Shown here: piece after piece, positions 48,561 to 60,500 of the stretch
Layout of the letters: every line of letters begins with the position of its first letter
Numbering within the stretch: the stretch's first letter is position 1
Origin: JABWAJ01 sp038323375
GTDB lineage: Bacteria; Bacteroidota; Bacteroidia; Chitinophagales; Saprospiraceae
Direction of reading: 5' to 3'
Assembly (NCBI GenBank): GCA_038323375.1
Contig: JBBQGV010000014.1
Coordinates: 1 to 64,000, forward strand
Length of the DNA: 64,000 nucleotides
The notes under the pieces: model-generated
Databases searched by the model: none
Seen by the model: only the letters and a program-made list of their open reading frames with translations
What the model was told of the DNA's origin: nothing
Program-made: the position numbers and the translations under genes

Positions 48561-50966
48561 ATGATGCAAGTAATCAAACGCTCAGGCCACCGCGAAGAGG
48601 TGTCCTTCGACAAAATCACCGCACGGCTCCGCAAGCTGTCTTATGGGTTGGATTCCAGCTACGTCAACTTTATAGACATTTCCAAAAAGGTCATCATGGG
48701 CCTTTACGACGGCGTCACCACCGTTGAATTGGACAACTTAGCTGCGGAAACGGCGGCAACCATGGCCACCATCCACCCTGATTATGCCTTGCTGGCTGCC
48801 CGGGTGGCGGTGAGCAACCTGCATAAAGAAACGGAAAAGTCTTTCCACAAAGTCATCCAGGCACTCCACAAATATGTAGACCCTAAAACCGGCGAAAATG
48901 CCGGACTGATTGGCGATGAGACCTACCAGATCGTGATGAAACACAAGGAGCAGTTGGACAGCGCTGTCATCTACGACCGTGATTTTGACTTCGATTATTT
49001 TGGATTCAAAACACTGGAGCGTTCCTACCTCATGCGCATGGAAGGCAAGGTGGTGGAACGCCCGCAGCACCTGTTTATGCGCGTTGCAGTTGGCATCCAC
49101 GGCGAAGACATTGCCTCCGCCATCGAGACCTATAACCTGATGTCGGAAAAGTGGTTCATCCACGCTACGCCGACGTTGTTCAATGCCGGTACGCCCAAAC
49201 CACAACTGTCGTCCTGCTTCCTGCTCAGCATGACCGACGACAGCATCGGCGGTATTTTTGAAACGCTGACGCGTTGCGCAAAAATTTCGCAATCTGCCGG
49301 TGGCATCGGCCTCAGCATCCACAACATCCGCGCCACAGGCAGTTATATCAAAGGCACTGGCGGCACCTCCAACGGCATCATTCCGATGTTGCGCGTGTTC
49401 AACGACACTGCCCGCTATGTGGATCAGGGCGGCGGCAAACGGAAAGGCGCATTTGCCATCTATTTAGAACCCTGGCATGCCGATATTTACGACTTTCTGG
49501 AACTGAAAAAGAACCACGGCAAGGAAGAACTGCGTGCGCGCGATTTGTTCTTTGCAGCCTGGATTCCCGATTTGTTCATGGAGCGCGTGAAGAACGACGC
49601 CGAGTGGTCGCTGTTCTGCCCGAACGAAGCGCCGGGGTTGTACGATTGCTACGGCGGCGAGTTTGAAGCGCTGTACCACCGCTACGAAAAAGAAGGCCGC
49701 GCCCGCAAAGTAGTACGCGCCCAGGAGTTGTGGTTCGCCATTCTGGAATCCCAAATCGAAACCGGAACGCCGTATATCTTGTACAAAGACCACGCCAACC
49801 GGAAGTCGAACCAGAAAAACTTAGGCACGATCCGTTCCAGCAACCTTTGCACGGAAATCATGGAATATACCTCTCCGGACGAAGTGGCGGTCTGCAATTT
49901 AGCGTCCATTTCACTGGGGAAATTTGTGCGGGAAGACCGGACTTACGACTTCGAGTACCTCCGGGAAATCACACGGGTCGTCACCCGCAACCTGAACAAG
50001 GTCATTGACATCAATTATTACCCCATCCCCGAAGCGCGCAACTCCAACATGCGCCACCGCCCCATCGGCATTGGCGTACAAGGGTTGGCCGATGCGTTTA
50101 TCATGATGCGCCACACCTTTGACGGTCCCGAAGCCCGGCAATTGAATAAAGATATTTTTGAAACGATTTATTACGCTGCATTAGAAGAATCCTGTGCATT
50201 AGCTGAACAAAACGGCGCTTACGAAAGCTACGAAGGTTCGCCTGCAAGCCAGGGCGAACTGCAATTCGACATGTGGGGCGTTCAGCCGGGTGACCGCTGG
50301 GATTGGGCCGGGCTGAAAGCGCGCATTCAAAAACACGGCATCCGCAACAGCCTGCTGCTGGCACCGATGCCGACGGCATCCACTTCTCAGGTGCTGGGCA
50401 ACAACGAATGTTTCGAGCCTTATACGTCCAATATTTATACCCGCCGCACTTTGTCGGGCGAATACATCGTGGTGAACAAACACCTCCTCAAAGACCTGAT
50501 CGGACTGGGGTTGTGGAGTGACGAAATGAAGCATAAAGTGTTGGCGGCCAACGGTTCTGTTCAAAATATTCCGGATCTGCCGCAGGAGCTGAAAGACTTG
50601 TACAAAACGGTTTGGGAGCTGAGCCAAAAAGCCATCATTGACATGGCGGCTGATCGGGGGGCGTTCATTTGCCAAAGCCAGAGCATGAACCTTTTTGTGG
50701 AAAACCCGAATTATGGCAAGCTGTCATCTATGCACTTCTACGCATGGCAAAAAGGGCTAAAAACGGGCATGTATTACCTGCGTTCCAAAGCAGCGACCGA
50801 TCCCATCAAATTTACGGTAGATCAGAAACAATTGGAGCAGCAAAAAGCCATTACGCTGGCCAATAAGGCCGTTAGTGTTGCCGCTACATCTACCGTGGCA
50901 GAGGCCGATCAGGAAGGCGCTGTTTGCAATCTGGATGATCCGGATTGCATCGCCTGCGGCAGCTGA
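48561..50966 (+). CDS. nrdA: Class Ia ribonucleotide reductase large subunit
   Basis: This 801-residue protein reduces ribonucleoside diphosphates. An ATP-cone (QVIKRSGHREEVSFDKITAR, residues 3-22 onward) gives allosteric control. Catalytic residues are visible: the first redox Cys in QLSSCFLLSM, Asn/Cys/Glu in SSNLCTEIMEY (thiyl radical Cys), the second redox Cys in VAVCNLASI, the PTAS block MPTASTSQ, and the radical-transfer tyrosine pair near HFYAWQKGLKTGMYYLRS. The C-terminal Cys tail (CNLDDPDCIACGS) relays electrons from thioredoxin or glutaredoxin. ATG 48561 or 48564 may start. Confidence 0.96.
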   Translation: MMQVIKRSGHREEVSFDKITARLRKLSYGLDSSYVNFIDISKKVIMGLYDGVTTVELDNLAAETAATMATIHPDYALLAARVAVSNLHKETEKSFHKVIQALHKYVDPKTGENAGLIGDETYQIVMKHKEQLDSAVIYDRDFDFDYFGFKTLERSYLMRMEGKVVERPQHLFMRVAVGIHGEDIASAIETYNLMSEKWFIHATPTLFNAGTPKPQLSSCFLLSMTDDSIGGIFETLTRCAKISQSAGGIGLSIHNIRATGSYIKGTGGTSNGIIPMLRVFNDTARYVDQGGGKRKGAFAIYLEPWHADIYDFLELKKNHGKEELRARDLFFAAWIPDLFMERVKNDAEWSLFCPNEAPGLYDCYGGEFEALYHRYEKEGRARKVVRAQELWFAILESQIETGTPYILYKDHANRKSNQKNLGTIRSSNLCTEIMEYTSPDEVAVCNLASISLGKFVREDRTYDFEYLREITRVVTRNLNKVIDINYYPIPEARNSNMRHRPIGIGVQGLADAFIMMRHTFDGPEARQLNKDIFETIYYAALEESCALAEQNGAYESYEGSPASQGELQFDMWGVQPGDRWDWAGLKARIQKHGIRNSLLLAPMPTASTSQVLGNNECFEPYTSNIYTRRTLSGEYIVVNKHLLKDLIGLGLWSDEMKHKVLAANGSVQNIPDLPQELKDLYKTVWELSQKAIIDMAADRGAFICQSQSMNLFVENPNYGKLSSMHFYAWQKGLKTGMYYLRSKAATDPIKFTVDQKQLEQQKAITLANKAVSVAATSTVAEADQEGAVCNLDDPDCIACGS

Positions 50967-51004
50967 TTACACTTGTATCCGAGTACTTACTGATATTATT
51001 AACA

Positions 51005-51036
51005 GGCGGGTCTGCCATTGGCGGCCCGCCTTTTTT
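51005..51036 (+). terminator. Intrinsic terminator of nrdA
   Basis: GGCGGG (51005-51010) pairs with CCCGCC (51025-51030), with inner GCC/GGC pairing, and is followed by TTTTTT. It lies about 40 bp after the nrdA stop. Confidence 0.8.
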
Positions 51037-51299
51037 GTACCCCTTCGCCTACCCTACACACACAAAGGCAAGATGCATCCGGGTCAGATTCTTTCGCCCG
51101 ACTGCTATTAGTGTGTTGATTTTTCCATAGTTTAGCGCATCGGATGATGACATTGAGGCTATTCGTCACTTTCGATACAGCGGTGCCCTATATTTTATAT
51201 ACACTTCCATCTCTGTGAGAAAACTTACCGGCATGCACACATAGCCTTGCGTTGCTATGCCTATGGGAAATTGCTGATTATGTAAACACTATTGAATTG
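51037..51299. other. Gene-free spacer between nrdA terminator and barrel gene
   Basis: No ORF, repeat or clear -7 box stands out. The downstream gene presumably has its promoter in the AT-rich second half. Confidence 0.4.
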
Positions 51300-53021
51300 A
51301 TGAGAGCTTTGAACTACACAAGCCTGTTGCTTTTGCTGTGCATTAGCGCAAAAGCGCAGATGAAATGGGATTTGGGGTGCTGGGCAGGCGGGGCCAATTA
51401 CCTGGGGGATCTGGTAGAACACAACTATCCTGTTTTGGCTGAAACAAATCTCGCGGGAGGAGGTTTTGTAAGCTATTACCCCGGCTATCGCTGGTCGTTT
51501 AGAATGGGGGCGTCTTTTGCCAATATCAGTGGCAGCGACGCCAATTTTAAAAATGACCCGATTTTTGTAGAAAACCGAAACCTCAAATTCCGAACCCAGG
51601 TAGCTGAAGGCGCATTGAGCCTTGTTTGGGAACCCTGGGGCAAAAAAAGATACCCTGCACAGGGCGGGCTACGGCGTATTGTTTCGCCTTATTTGTTCGC
51701 AGGGGTTGGCTGGATTTGGTCAGACCGGGTCATAGATTATTCAGATGCGCCGCGGACAGGTCTTTTTGAGGCCATCCAAAAAGATGCCGAAACAGCTACC
51801 CCTCTGCAAGCGCTGAGTTTTCCGGTAGGGGGCGGTCTTAAAATAGACATAGGAAAAAGCAGTTCTATCGGCATTGAGGTTGGCTTAAGGAAAACGCAAA
51901 CAGATTTTTTAGACGGTGTCAGTTTTTCCGGGAACCCGAAAAAAAATGACTGGTATGTTTTTGGAGGACTGAGTCTTTCCAAGCGGTTTAAAAACAGGGA
52001 CTATGACCAGGACGGCATTGTAGATCAGGAGGATGCGTGCCCGCGTTTGGCGGGCGTTGCTTCGGCCAAAGGTTGCCCGGATATGGATGGCGACGGCATA
52101 GAAGACCTCGAAGACAGTTGCCCGGAACAAGCGGGGTTGCGCGACCTGGGAGGCTGCCCGGATTCGGATCAGGATGGCGTAGCCGACAAGGAAGACGAGT
52201 GTCCCGGGGAAATTGGCACGTTAATCACGCTGGGCTGTCCGGATACCGATGGCGACAGCATCGCCAATAAAAAAGACCGCTGCCCGGAACTTGCCGGCCT
52301 TAGAAAACTGGAAGGCTGCCCCGACAGAGATAGCGATGGCATTGCCGATCACGAAGATAATTGTCCTGATACTTTCGGAATTGTGCAACTTAAAGGATGC
52401 CCTTTCGTAGACAGTGATGGAGACGGAATACGGGATGAAGAAGACGCTTGTCCGCAAATGGCCGGACTGGATTCTCTTCAGGGGTGTCCTTTTAAAGATA
52501 AGGACAAAGACGGCCTGGCAGACGAAGCAGACGAATGCCCGGAACTCGCCGGTTTGGCAGCATTCAGGGGATGTCCGGACAAAGATGGAGATGGTTTGCC
52601 GGATCACAAAGACCTCTGTCCGGATTCGCCGGGAAAAGCATCGGATAAAGGATGCCCGGTTTTGACTCAGGAGGTTCGAAAAATTTTGAACCTGGCAGCG
52701 CGGGCCGTGCAGTTTGAAACCGCAAGCGCCGTATTGAAAGCGGAATCGCTGACAGAACTGGATCAGGTTGTCGAAATTCTTAAAATGTACAGCCATTATA
52801 CCCTGCGCATTGAAGGGCATACCGATAGCCAGGGTGCGGCAAAGGCCAACCTTTCGCTTTCCGGAAAAAGGGCAAAAGCTTGTTATAGTTACCTCAAAAG
52901 CAAAGGAATTGATGCCAGACGGATGAAATTCAAAGGTTTCGGAGAAAGTAAACCCATTCGAACAAATAAAACAGAAGCGGGAAGGCAACGAAACCGAAGA
53001 GTGGAATTTATTCTTAAATAA
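51300..53021 (+). CDS. Outer-membrane protein: DUF6089-like barrel, TSP3 repeats and OmpA domain
   Basis: This protein of 573 residues starts at MRALNYTSLLLLLCISAKAQ, a signal peptide. A beta-barrel like that of DUF6089 proteins (about 22-235, with GGANYLGDLVEHNYPVLAET) is followed by about nine calcium-binding thrombospondin type-3 repeats (DxDxDGIxDxEDxCP units, about 240-450) and an OmpA-like peptidoglycan-binding domain (about 465-573, with LRIEGHTDSQGAAKANLSLS and NRRVEFIL). It links outer membrane and peptidoglycan. The next gene encodes a related barrel without the other domains. Confidence 0.9.
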   Translation: MRALNYTSLLLLLCISAKAQMKWDLGCWAGGANYLGDLVEHNYPVLAETNLAGGGFVSYYPGYRWSFRMGASFANISGSDANFKNDPIFVENRNLKFRTQVAEGALSLVWEPWGKKRYPAQGGLRRIVSPYLFAGVGWIWSDRVIDYSDAPRTGLFEAIQKDAETATPLQALSFPVGGGLKIDIGKSSSIGIEVGLRKTQTDFLDGVSFSGNPKKNDWYVFGGLSLSKRFKNRDYDQDGIVDQEDACPRLAGVASAKGCPDMDGDGIEDLEDSCPEQAGLRDLGGCPDSDQDGVADKEDECPGEIGTLITLGCPDTDGDSIANKKDRCPELAGLRKLEGCPDRDSDGIADHEDNCPDTFGIVQLKGCPFVDSDGDGIRDEEDACPQMAGLDSLQGCPFKDKDKDGLADEADECPELAGLAAFRGCPDKDGDGLPDHKDLCPDSPGKASDKGCPVLTQEVRKILNLAARAVQFETASAVLKAESLTELDQVVEILKMYSHYTLRIEGHTDSQGAAKANLSLSGKRAKACYSYLKSKGIDARRMKFKGFGESKPIRTNKTEAGRQRNRRVEFILK

Positions 53022-53059
53022 CCCTTTTTTATTATCAATTTAACTAAAACCTATTCAGT

Positions 53060-53767
53060 ATGAGGAAGTTGTTTTACATCAACACCGCTTTGTTTTTTTT
53101 ATTTCCGCTATTTCTGAGCGCCCAGCCCCGGTTTGAATTGGGTGCCATGCTCGGCCTCTCCAATTATCAGGGAGACTTAGTTGAAGAAACCATACCGCTT
53201 TTCAAAGAAGGAAACCTCAGCGGTGGCATTATGGGGCGTTATGTTTTCACCTACTCGCTTGCCGTTCGCACGAACCTGATGTTTGGAAAAATCACGGGCG
53301 ACGACTACAATTATGACGATGAATTTAGGAGAAGGCGGGGCGCACAATTCAGTTCTTCTATCTTTGAAATTTCGGTAGTCGGCGAATGGGAACCCCTGGG
53401 TCAATGGCGCTACCTTTCTCGTGGCGCAGGCTTTAAAAAGCTCATTTCCCCCTACGTTTTTGCGGGCTTGGGATTCACCTTCACCAACCCCAAAACTGAT
53501 TTTTCAAGGGCTGATTTTGATGACATCAAACTTGCCGCTATGATCGAACGCGATCAAAATGCGCGGTATTTTAATACCCGCATCAGCGCACCCATTGGTA
53601 TTGGCGTCAAATTCGACCTCTCGGAATATTGGGTAGCCGGTGTAGAGTTTGGTATGCGCTATCCATTTACGGATTATTTGGACGGCGTCAGCCTGTCGGG
53701 CAACCCCGACAAAAAGGACTGGTATCAGTTTTCCGGGATTACATTATTTAAGCGTTTCCGGGATTAA
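53060..53767 (+). CDS. DUF6089-like outer-membrane barrel protein
   Basis: This 235-residue protein has a signal peptide (ending FLSAQ) and a barrel paralogous to the N-terminal domain of the upstream OmpA protein: LSNYQGDLVEETIPLFKEGN, EWEPLGQWRYLS, YVFAGLGFTFTNP, GVEFGMRYPFTDYLDGVSLS and GNPDKKDWYQFSGITLFKRF. It lies 38 bp downstream of that gene on the same strand, probably a tandem duplication with loss or gain of the C-terminal parts. Its stop codon overlaps that of the sirtuin gene on the other strand. Confidence 0.85.
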   Translation: MRKLFYINTALFFLFPLFLSAQPRFELGAMLGLSNYQGDLVEETIPLFKEGNLSGGIMGRYVFTYSLAVRTNLMFGKITGDDYNYDDEFRRRRGAQFSSSIFEISVVGEWEPLGQWRYLSRGAGFKKLISPYVFAGLGFTFTNPKTDFSRADFDDIKLAAMIERDQNARYFNTRISAPIGIGVKFDLSEYWVAGVEFGMRYPFTDYLDGVSLSGNPDKKDWYQFSGITLFKRFRD

Positions 53768-54456
53768 CCCTTTAGCAATTGATCCACCAACTTGCGAACT
53801 CCTTTAGTGGCTGGCTCCGGAATAACTTTCAGATTCCCTGCGCGCTCCAGTTCAAAGTTGATGGCGGGTTTTGGATCAATGTAATAAATTTGCGCGTCCG
53901 GCGGGGCAAACCCGACCAATCCGGCTGCGGGATAGACCTGCATGGAAGTTCCGACAATCAATACGATGTCGGCCTGCCCGGTCAGTTCCGCAGCCGGATA
54001 CAACATCGGCACTTCTTCGCCAAACCAGACAATGTGGGGCCTTAGTTGGCTGCCCAATTCGCAGGTATCTCCCAAATTGATGTCGTCTTCCCGTTCATAG
54101 ATGAGTTTCGGGTTGCGAAGGCTTCGTACCTTTCGCAATTCGCCGTGCAGGTGAATGATGTTTTTGCTCCCGGCGCGCTCGTGCAGGTCGTCCACATTCT
54201 GCGTCACGATGTGAACCTCATAATATTGTTCCAGCTCTACCAGCGCGTGGTGGGCTGCGTTTGGCGCTACTTCTTTCAACTGCCTGCGGCGTTGGTTGTA
54301 AAAATCCAGTACCAGCTTCGGGTTGCGCTTCCAGCCTTCCGGACTGGCCACGTCCATCACATTCTGGCCTTCCCAAAGTCCGCCAGCATCGCGAAACGTT
54401 TTGATGCCGCTTTCGGCGCTGATGCCTGCACCGGTAAGGATGATGATTTTTTTCAT
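53764..54456 (-). CDS. cobB: NAD-dependent protein deacylase (sirtuin, CobB-type)
   Basis: This 230-residue classical sirtuin removes acyl groups from protein lysines using NAD+. All core motifs are intact: GAGISAESGIKTFRDAGGLW (residues 8-27), TQNVDDLHERAGS with the Asn/Asp pair, catalytic His in IHLHGELRKVR, RPHIVWFGEEVP, and GTSMQVYPAAGLV. The zinc-binding cysteines of larger sirtuins are absent, as in some class III/U members. It is distinct from the degenerate SIR2-like protein at 146-1261. Single gene on the minus strand. Confidence 0.93.
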   Translation of the reverse strand: MKKIIILTGAGISAESGIKTFRDAGGLWEGQNVMDVASPEGWKRNPKLVLDFYNQRRRQLKEVAPNAAHHALVELEQYYEVHIVTQNVDDLHERAGSKNIIHLHGELRKVRSLRNPKLIYEREDDINLGDTCELGSQLRPHIVWFGEEVPMLYPAAELTGQADIVLIVGTSMQVYPAAGLVGFAPPDAQIYYIDPKPAINFELERAGNLKVIPEPATKGVRKLVDQLLKG

Positions 54457-54588
54457 GGTGATAGAAGTTTTGAAATGTTTTAAAAAAAATATGCAATTTA
54501 AAAAACATTTAATATTTTACAGCTCCATAAGACAATACACTGCCAAACACGGCAAGTACAAATTTACTAATCATTAGAGATTAAAAAA

Positions 54589-57500
54589 ATGGCTTCAAAA
54601 TCTAAAATTGAAGCGCCGCAAGTGTATTTGCCCAAAGGAGGCGGTGCAATAAAAGGCATGGGAGAAAGCTTTGCCCCTCAAGCGTTTAGCGGTTCGGCAG
54701 GCTTTAGTCTTGCTTTGCCCGGAGCCACTGCAAGAGGGTTCACGCCTTCGCTTTCCATTGGATATGCCTCTTCTGCGGGCAATGGCATTTTCGGTTTAGG
54801 TTTTCACTTACCCATCTCCTCGATTACCCGCAAAACGAGCAAAAACTTACCACATTACGACGATACCGATGCATTTGACTCAGACGAAGGGGAACTGGTG
54901 CTCCTGCTGGATCAGAACCTGAAACCAGTGGTTTGTCAAAAAGAATACCAGGGATTGGTATACCGTGTCACTCAGTACCGGCCACGGCTAGAGGGCAGCT
55001 ATTCGGAGATTCAACATTGGGTCTCCTTAGCGGATGGGCAGTCCTTCTGGCAGGTACGCAGCAGTGCCGATCATGTAGAATATTATGGCCTTTCGCCTGC
55101 TTCCCGTATCGTGGATCCTGCTGACCCCGCCCGCATTTTCCAATGGCTCATTGACGAGGCCCACGACGACCACGGGAACGTCATCCGCTATCACTATAAG
55201 GCAGAGGACGGCGTCAACATCCCTGACTCCATTCATGAAGCAGGCAGGAACCATACCACACAGCGATACCCCATTTTAGTCGAATACGGCAACTATATTT
55301 ATCAGGATGACGGGCAGGAAAAAGTCAATTTCAGTTTCCAGTTGGCCTTTGATTATGGGCAAATTAGCTTAGGCGATCCGTCGGAAATGACGGGAAACTG
55401 GAGTGCAAGGCCCGACCCTTTCTCCAATTACCATCCCCGCTTCGAAGTAAGAACCCTGCGACTTTGCCGGCGGGTGTTGCTGTACCATCAGTTCCACGAT
55501 CAAAATAACGGCCAGCCTTTTCTGACCCATAGCCTGACATTTGACTATGCCTTGACCAGCACAGGGATCAGTCAAATGCAATCCATACTGGAAACGGGGT
55601 ATCGTCTGGAATCCGGGAGTTATTGGTCGGAAACGATTCCTCCGATACAATTTAGCTATACACCTTTTGACCCGGAAACTTCGCTTTGGCAAACTATGGA
55701 AGTACAGGGCGGCGAAATGTTGCCGGGCGAATTGAGCAAGGAGGGATTCCTGCCGGTGGACTTACATGGCGAAGGCTTGCCAGGCATGCTGTATGCACAT
55801 GACCAGGTTACTCAGTATTTTGCCCCAATGGGCGAAGGGCGTTATGCTCCGGCAGACCTCAATATGCACTTTCCAATTGACCGGGAACTGGGAGACGGAC
55901 GTCTCAACCTGGCAAGTGTGAACGGGAACGGGCGTAAAGACTTAGTGGTGACGGGGGGCGGACGATCGGGGTATTACCCTGCCTCCGACAAAGGGCGCTT
56001 TGAAGCCTGGCGCAATTTCTCCTCCATGCCTGCCGAAATATTGACCGATGCGCACCAGATTGTTGACCTGACTGGCCGGGGACTTGGAGATTTATTAGTC
56101 TTTGATGCCCCCTATCTGCGGTTCTATCCGGCGGAAGGCGAACATGGTTATGGCTCGGCTCACGTGCAAGAACTCGCGCCCGATTTTCCGGCTTATACCG
56201 CCAATTATCGCGAAGAAGTATTGGACTTTATGGACATCCTTGGCGATGGCTTGCAACACCGGGTTCGGGTGCGCGCCGGCAGTGTAGAAGTTTGGCCCAA
56301 CTTAGGCTACGGGAAATTCGGCACCAAAGTAGCCTTGGAAAATGCGCCGCAATTTGGCGGAACGCTTGATGCCAGCAGACTGCATTTTGCAGATATTGAC
56401 GGGTCGGGTACGATGGATTTCGTCTATGTATTCCCTGATCGTATTGAGGTCTATTTCAACCAAAGCGGCAATCAATTCAGTGCGGCAACGATCCTGCCAT
56501 TGCCTCGGTTTTACGACGACCTCTGCCAGGTAAACTTTATGGATGTGCGGGGCAATGGCACGACCTGCATGGTTCTTAGTAAGACCCATTCCGAGGTAAC
56601 GCACTATTTTTTAGATTTTTGTAAAAAGAACAAACCCTATCTTCTTGATCTGACCGATAATGGCATGGGGCTGCGCACACGGCTTCACTATTCCAGCACC
56701 GTGCAACAATACCTAAAGGACAAACGCAATGGCCGCTCCTGGGCCACAAGGTTATTTTTTCCGGTGCATGTCGTGGAGCGGATCGAAATCAGAGAATATT
56801 TCAACAAATCCCGTTATGTACAGCGATTCGCTTACCACGATGGTTATTACGACCCGGTAGAAAGAGCGTTTCGGGGATTTGGATTTACGGAAAGCTGGGA
56901 TACCGAACATTACGAAAAATTCACCCCTGCCGAGGATATCCCTGGTTGGGAGGTAGCCCCCATAGACAAAGCCCTGCACGTATGGCCCACCTATACTAAA
57001 ACGTGGTTCGACACCGGTGCTTATGAAGAGAATGCGCTCATCCTCCAACAATATCAAAAAGAATTCTGGAATGGAGATGACGAAGCCTTTCCCCATCTGC
57101 GCGCTACGCTGGGGCCGGAAATCATCCTATCAGACGGAGACACTTACCGGGAAGCTTTCGTCGCCTTAGCCGGGCAGGTGCTGCGCTCCGAACTTTACGG
57201 GTTAGACCGCACCGAGCTGGCGAAAAATCCTTACACAGTGAGTGAAACTGCGCTGCACGTGCGCATGGTTCAGCCACGTGGCCACAATCGCCATCCTGTT
57301 TTTCAGGTTGATCCTTTAGAAACTTTATCTTACACTTATGACCGCAATCCGCTTGACCCGCTGATTACGCATAGCCTGAGTCTGGCTGTGGACGAATACG
57401 GCCATGACTTGCTTTCTGCTTCGGTGGCTTATCCCAGGCGCGATCAGGAAGGTGTAGTTGTTTATCCGGAACAGCAGGTCTTGCAGGTCGCCTTGTCGCA

Positions 57501-60500
57501 ATCTTCCTATATCCATGTTTTGCTCAACGATCAGCCAAACCCTGCTGACGATTGCCGGCTGATTGGGTTGCCGTGGGAAGATCGAGGGTTCCAATTGAAT
57601 GGGCTTTCGCCGGCAAATGGCAGCTATTTCACCGTGGATGACCTGCGCACCCAGGTTGAGGCCGCCCTTCAGGCGCAGATTCCTTCTCATCAACCTTTTA
57701 CCAGCGGGTCGCAGGCGCGGTTGCAAAGTTGGGGCCGCACGTATTATTGGAACGCCGACCAAAGTGCAGTCGAGGCAGGCGGTGTTGCCCACAAACGAGC
57801 CTTGACGCACCATTGCGAATCGGCGGAATTAGCAGCGGATCAAGCACAGCAGTTGTATGGAGCGAAATTCCCTAATGGCAATTTAAATACCGTTCTAAAT
57901 AAAGAAGCGGGCTACTTCCTGGCAGATGGCTATTGGTGGAACAGGGGGCTGATTCAGTATTATGCTACTGAATACACACAGTTTTACCTGCCGGTAAAAA
58001 CCGACAACGGCTTCGCAGATGTACCAGCAGGCAGTAGTCTGGAGCATTTGAGCACCGTAACATACGACCCTTATTGCCTGCTTCCGATAGCGACGATAAC
58101 CTTGTTGGACGGAGGCATTTCCCTGACCACCCGGGTAATCAATGACTATACGGCTATGGGGCCGGTGCAATCCACGGATCCCAATGGCACCGTAACCCAG
58201 GTATTGCTTGACCCGTTGGGTCAGACCATTGTATCTACGGTTTCTGGCAGCGAAGGCGGTAAACCGGTAGGCGATCTTGATCTTTCTCAATATGTGATTC
58301 AGTCCGACGCCACCAAAGACAGCGTTTTAGCCAATCCAGCCCAATATTTACAAGGAGCAAGCAGCTATTTTTATTATGATTTTTTTGCCTTTGTCAATGA
58401 AAAACAGCCCGCCTGCGCGATTAGCGTTACACGGCAAACCCATGTACACGCCCTGCCCACAGGCGTGAGTGCCCCTTTACAACTTGTGGTAGCTTATAGC
58501 GACAGTCTTGGCCGCGCCCTGGTGGGCAAAGCCAAAGATATAGGCCATTGGCACGCGACGGGCCGCACGGTGTGTGACAACAAAAACCAGCCCTGCCAGC
58601 AGTACCTGCCTTACAAGAGCAACACAGCAGATTATATTCCGCAAGAACAATTGTTGCAAGACAAAAACGTAGTGCCTCCAACGATCATGCGCTACGATCC
58701 GCTTGGGCGTGTGACCCGTACCGATTCGCCGAAAGGCTTTTTTTCGCGTAGTGTTTACAGTCCGTGGATGCATCAGTCGTGGGATCAAAACGACACGGTG
58801 AAGGAAGCACCTTTTTACCTTGCCAACATCAACAATACCGATCCGGGGTTTGCCAATTCGCTTGATGCTTTGCAAAAAGCTGCGGCGCATTATGGCACGC
58901 CGGCAACCGTGATCACGGACAATATGGGGCATACCATACGCAGCATCGTCAGCAACCTTGGGCAGGTGAATGCCGATGACCTGGATGCCATGGCCGAGAC
59001 GATAAGCGAAACAGGGAGCGGCGTTTTTACAGCCTTGGTAACTGCCGGATATTTAAGTGCAAATGGTTGGATATTGCCTGCATTTCAGCCCTACCAATCC
59101 GGATTCCAGCTTGAGCTGCAATCGCCTTATAATCAACTCGAAGAACAACTCACCGCCTATCTGATGCAGAGTTGCCTTACTTCCTATTCCTACAACGATT
59201 TCCAGGGGCGGCCTCTCGTTACGATGGATCCGAGGTTGTATTACGCTTATCTCCAATCTGGTCAGAAGGCTGCGAATTTTGAGTGGACTTATGCCATGGA
59301 AGGCAATGCCCTGCTTACCGCAAGTGCGGATGCAGGCGTGCATTTGGCGTTAGACAATATTTATGGCTGGGTTTGTTATGTTTGGGATGCGCGGGGTTTC
59401 ACGACAAGGGCAGCGTATGACCAGTTGCAACGCCCAGTTTCCAAACATATACAGGGCGATGATGGCCGAGGTTTAGTGCTGGATCAATTAGTGGAACTTA
59501 CCCTTTACGGCGAGCACCTTGCCGACGCCGCGCATTGGAATCTGAATGGCAAAGTGTACAAACACTATGGCGAAGATGGTCTGAATACCTATCCTGCTTA
59601 TTCCATTTATGGCAGTCCAAGCCGGGTAGAACAACGCATTCGCCCCGGGTATAAAACAGAAGTCGCTTGGGATAAAAACAGCATGCAAGCCATTGAAAAA
59701 GAACCCGCCTGGACGATGACCTATGCTTACAATGCTCATGGCGCGGTAACGGAAAACAGCCTTCCGGATGGCTCCGTGTTGCAGGTCGGTTATGACGAGA
59801 TTGGCATCCAGCGCACACTCTCGCGTAGGCCCAAAGACGGCAAGATGGAACCACATATTGTTGACATTCAATATGATGCCAATGGTTCGCGTACCTTAGT
59901 GCGCTATGCCAACGGGGTGCAAACACGCTACACCTACGAAGACACCACCCTGCACCTGTTGCGCATGCACAGCACCCGATTAGAAAAAGATAGCGGCAAT
60001 GGCAAACCCGGTGTCAAGGCGCTTCAGGACCTCAATTATACTTACGACCCATCAGGCAACATTACCCGCAAGGAAGACCTGGCACTTGAGCAGTTTTTTA
60101 CTTTTCAGGCACCCGCAAGCCCACTGTCATATTATACGTATGATCCCTTGTATCAATTAATTGCAGCAACGGGGCCTTTGCACAGTGGCTACCAGCCGCG
60201 ACAAATGGTAACCGCAGCGCAACAACGCGATGGAAATTTTGTGCCTTTCAAAGCACCTACCTCCAAAGGCAGCAATTTATTACAGCAATACACCCAGCAA
60301 TACCAATACGACAATAGCGGCAACCTTGCGCAACTCAGTCACAATACGCAGGGCGGCCAACGGTGGCACCGCACTTATGGCATCGCAGCAGACAGCAACC
60401 GACTGAACACGTTGGGCAAACAGACTTTTTCTTATGATGCGGGCGGCAATTCCCTGACCATGGGGCTTTACCCGCATATTGGTTGGGCTTTTCGCAACTT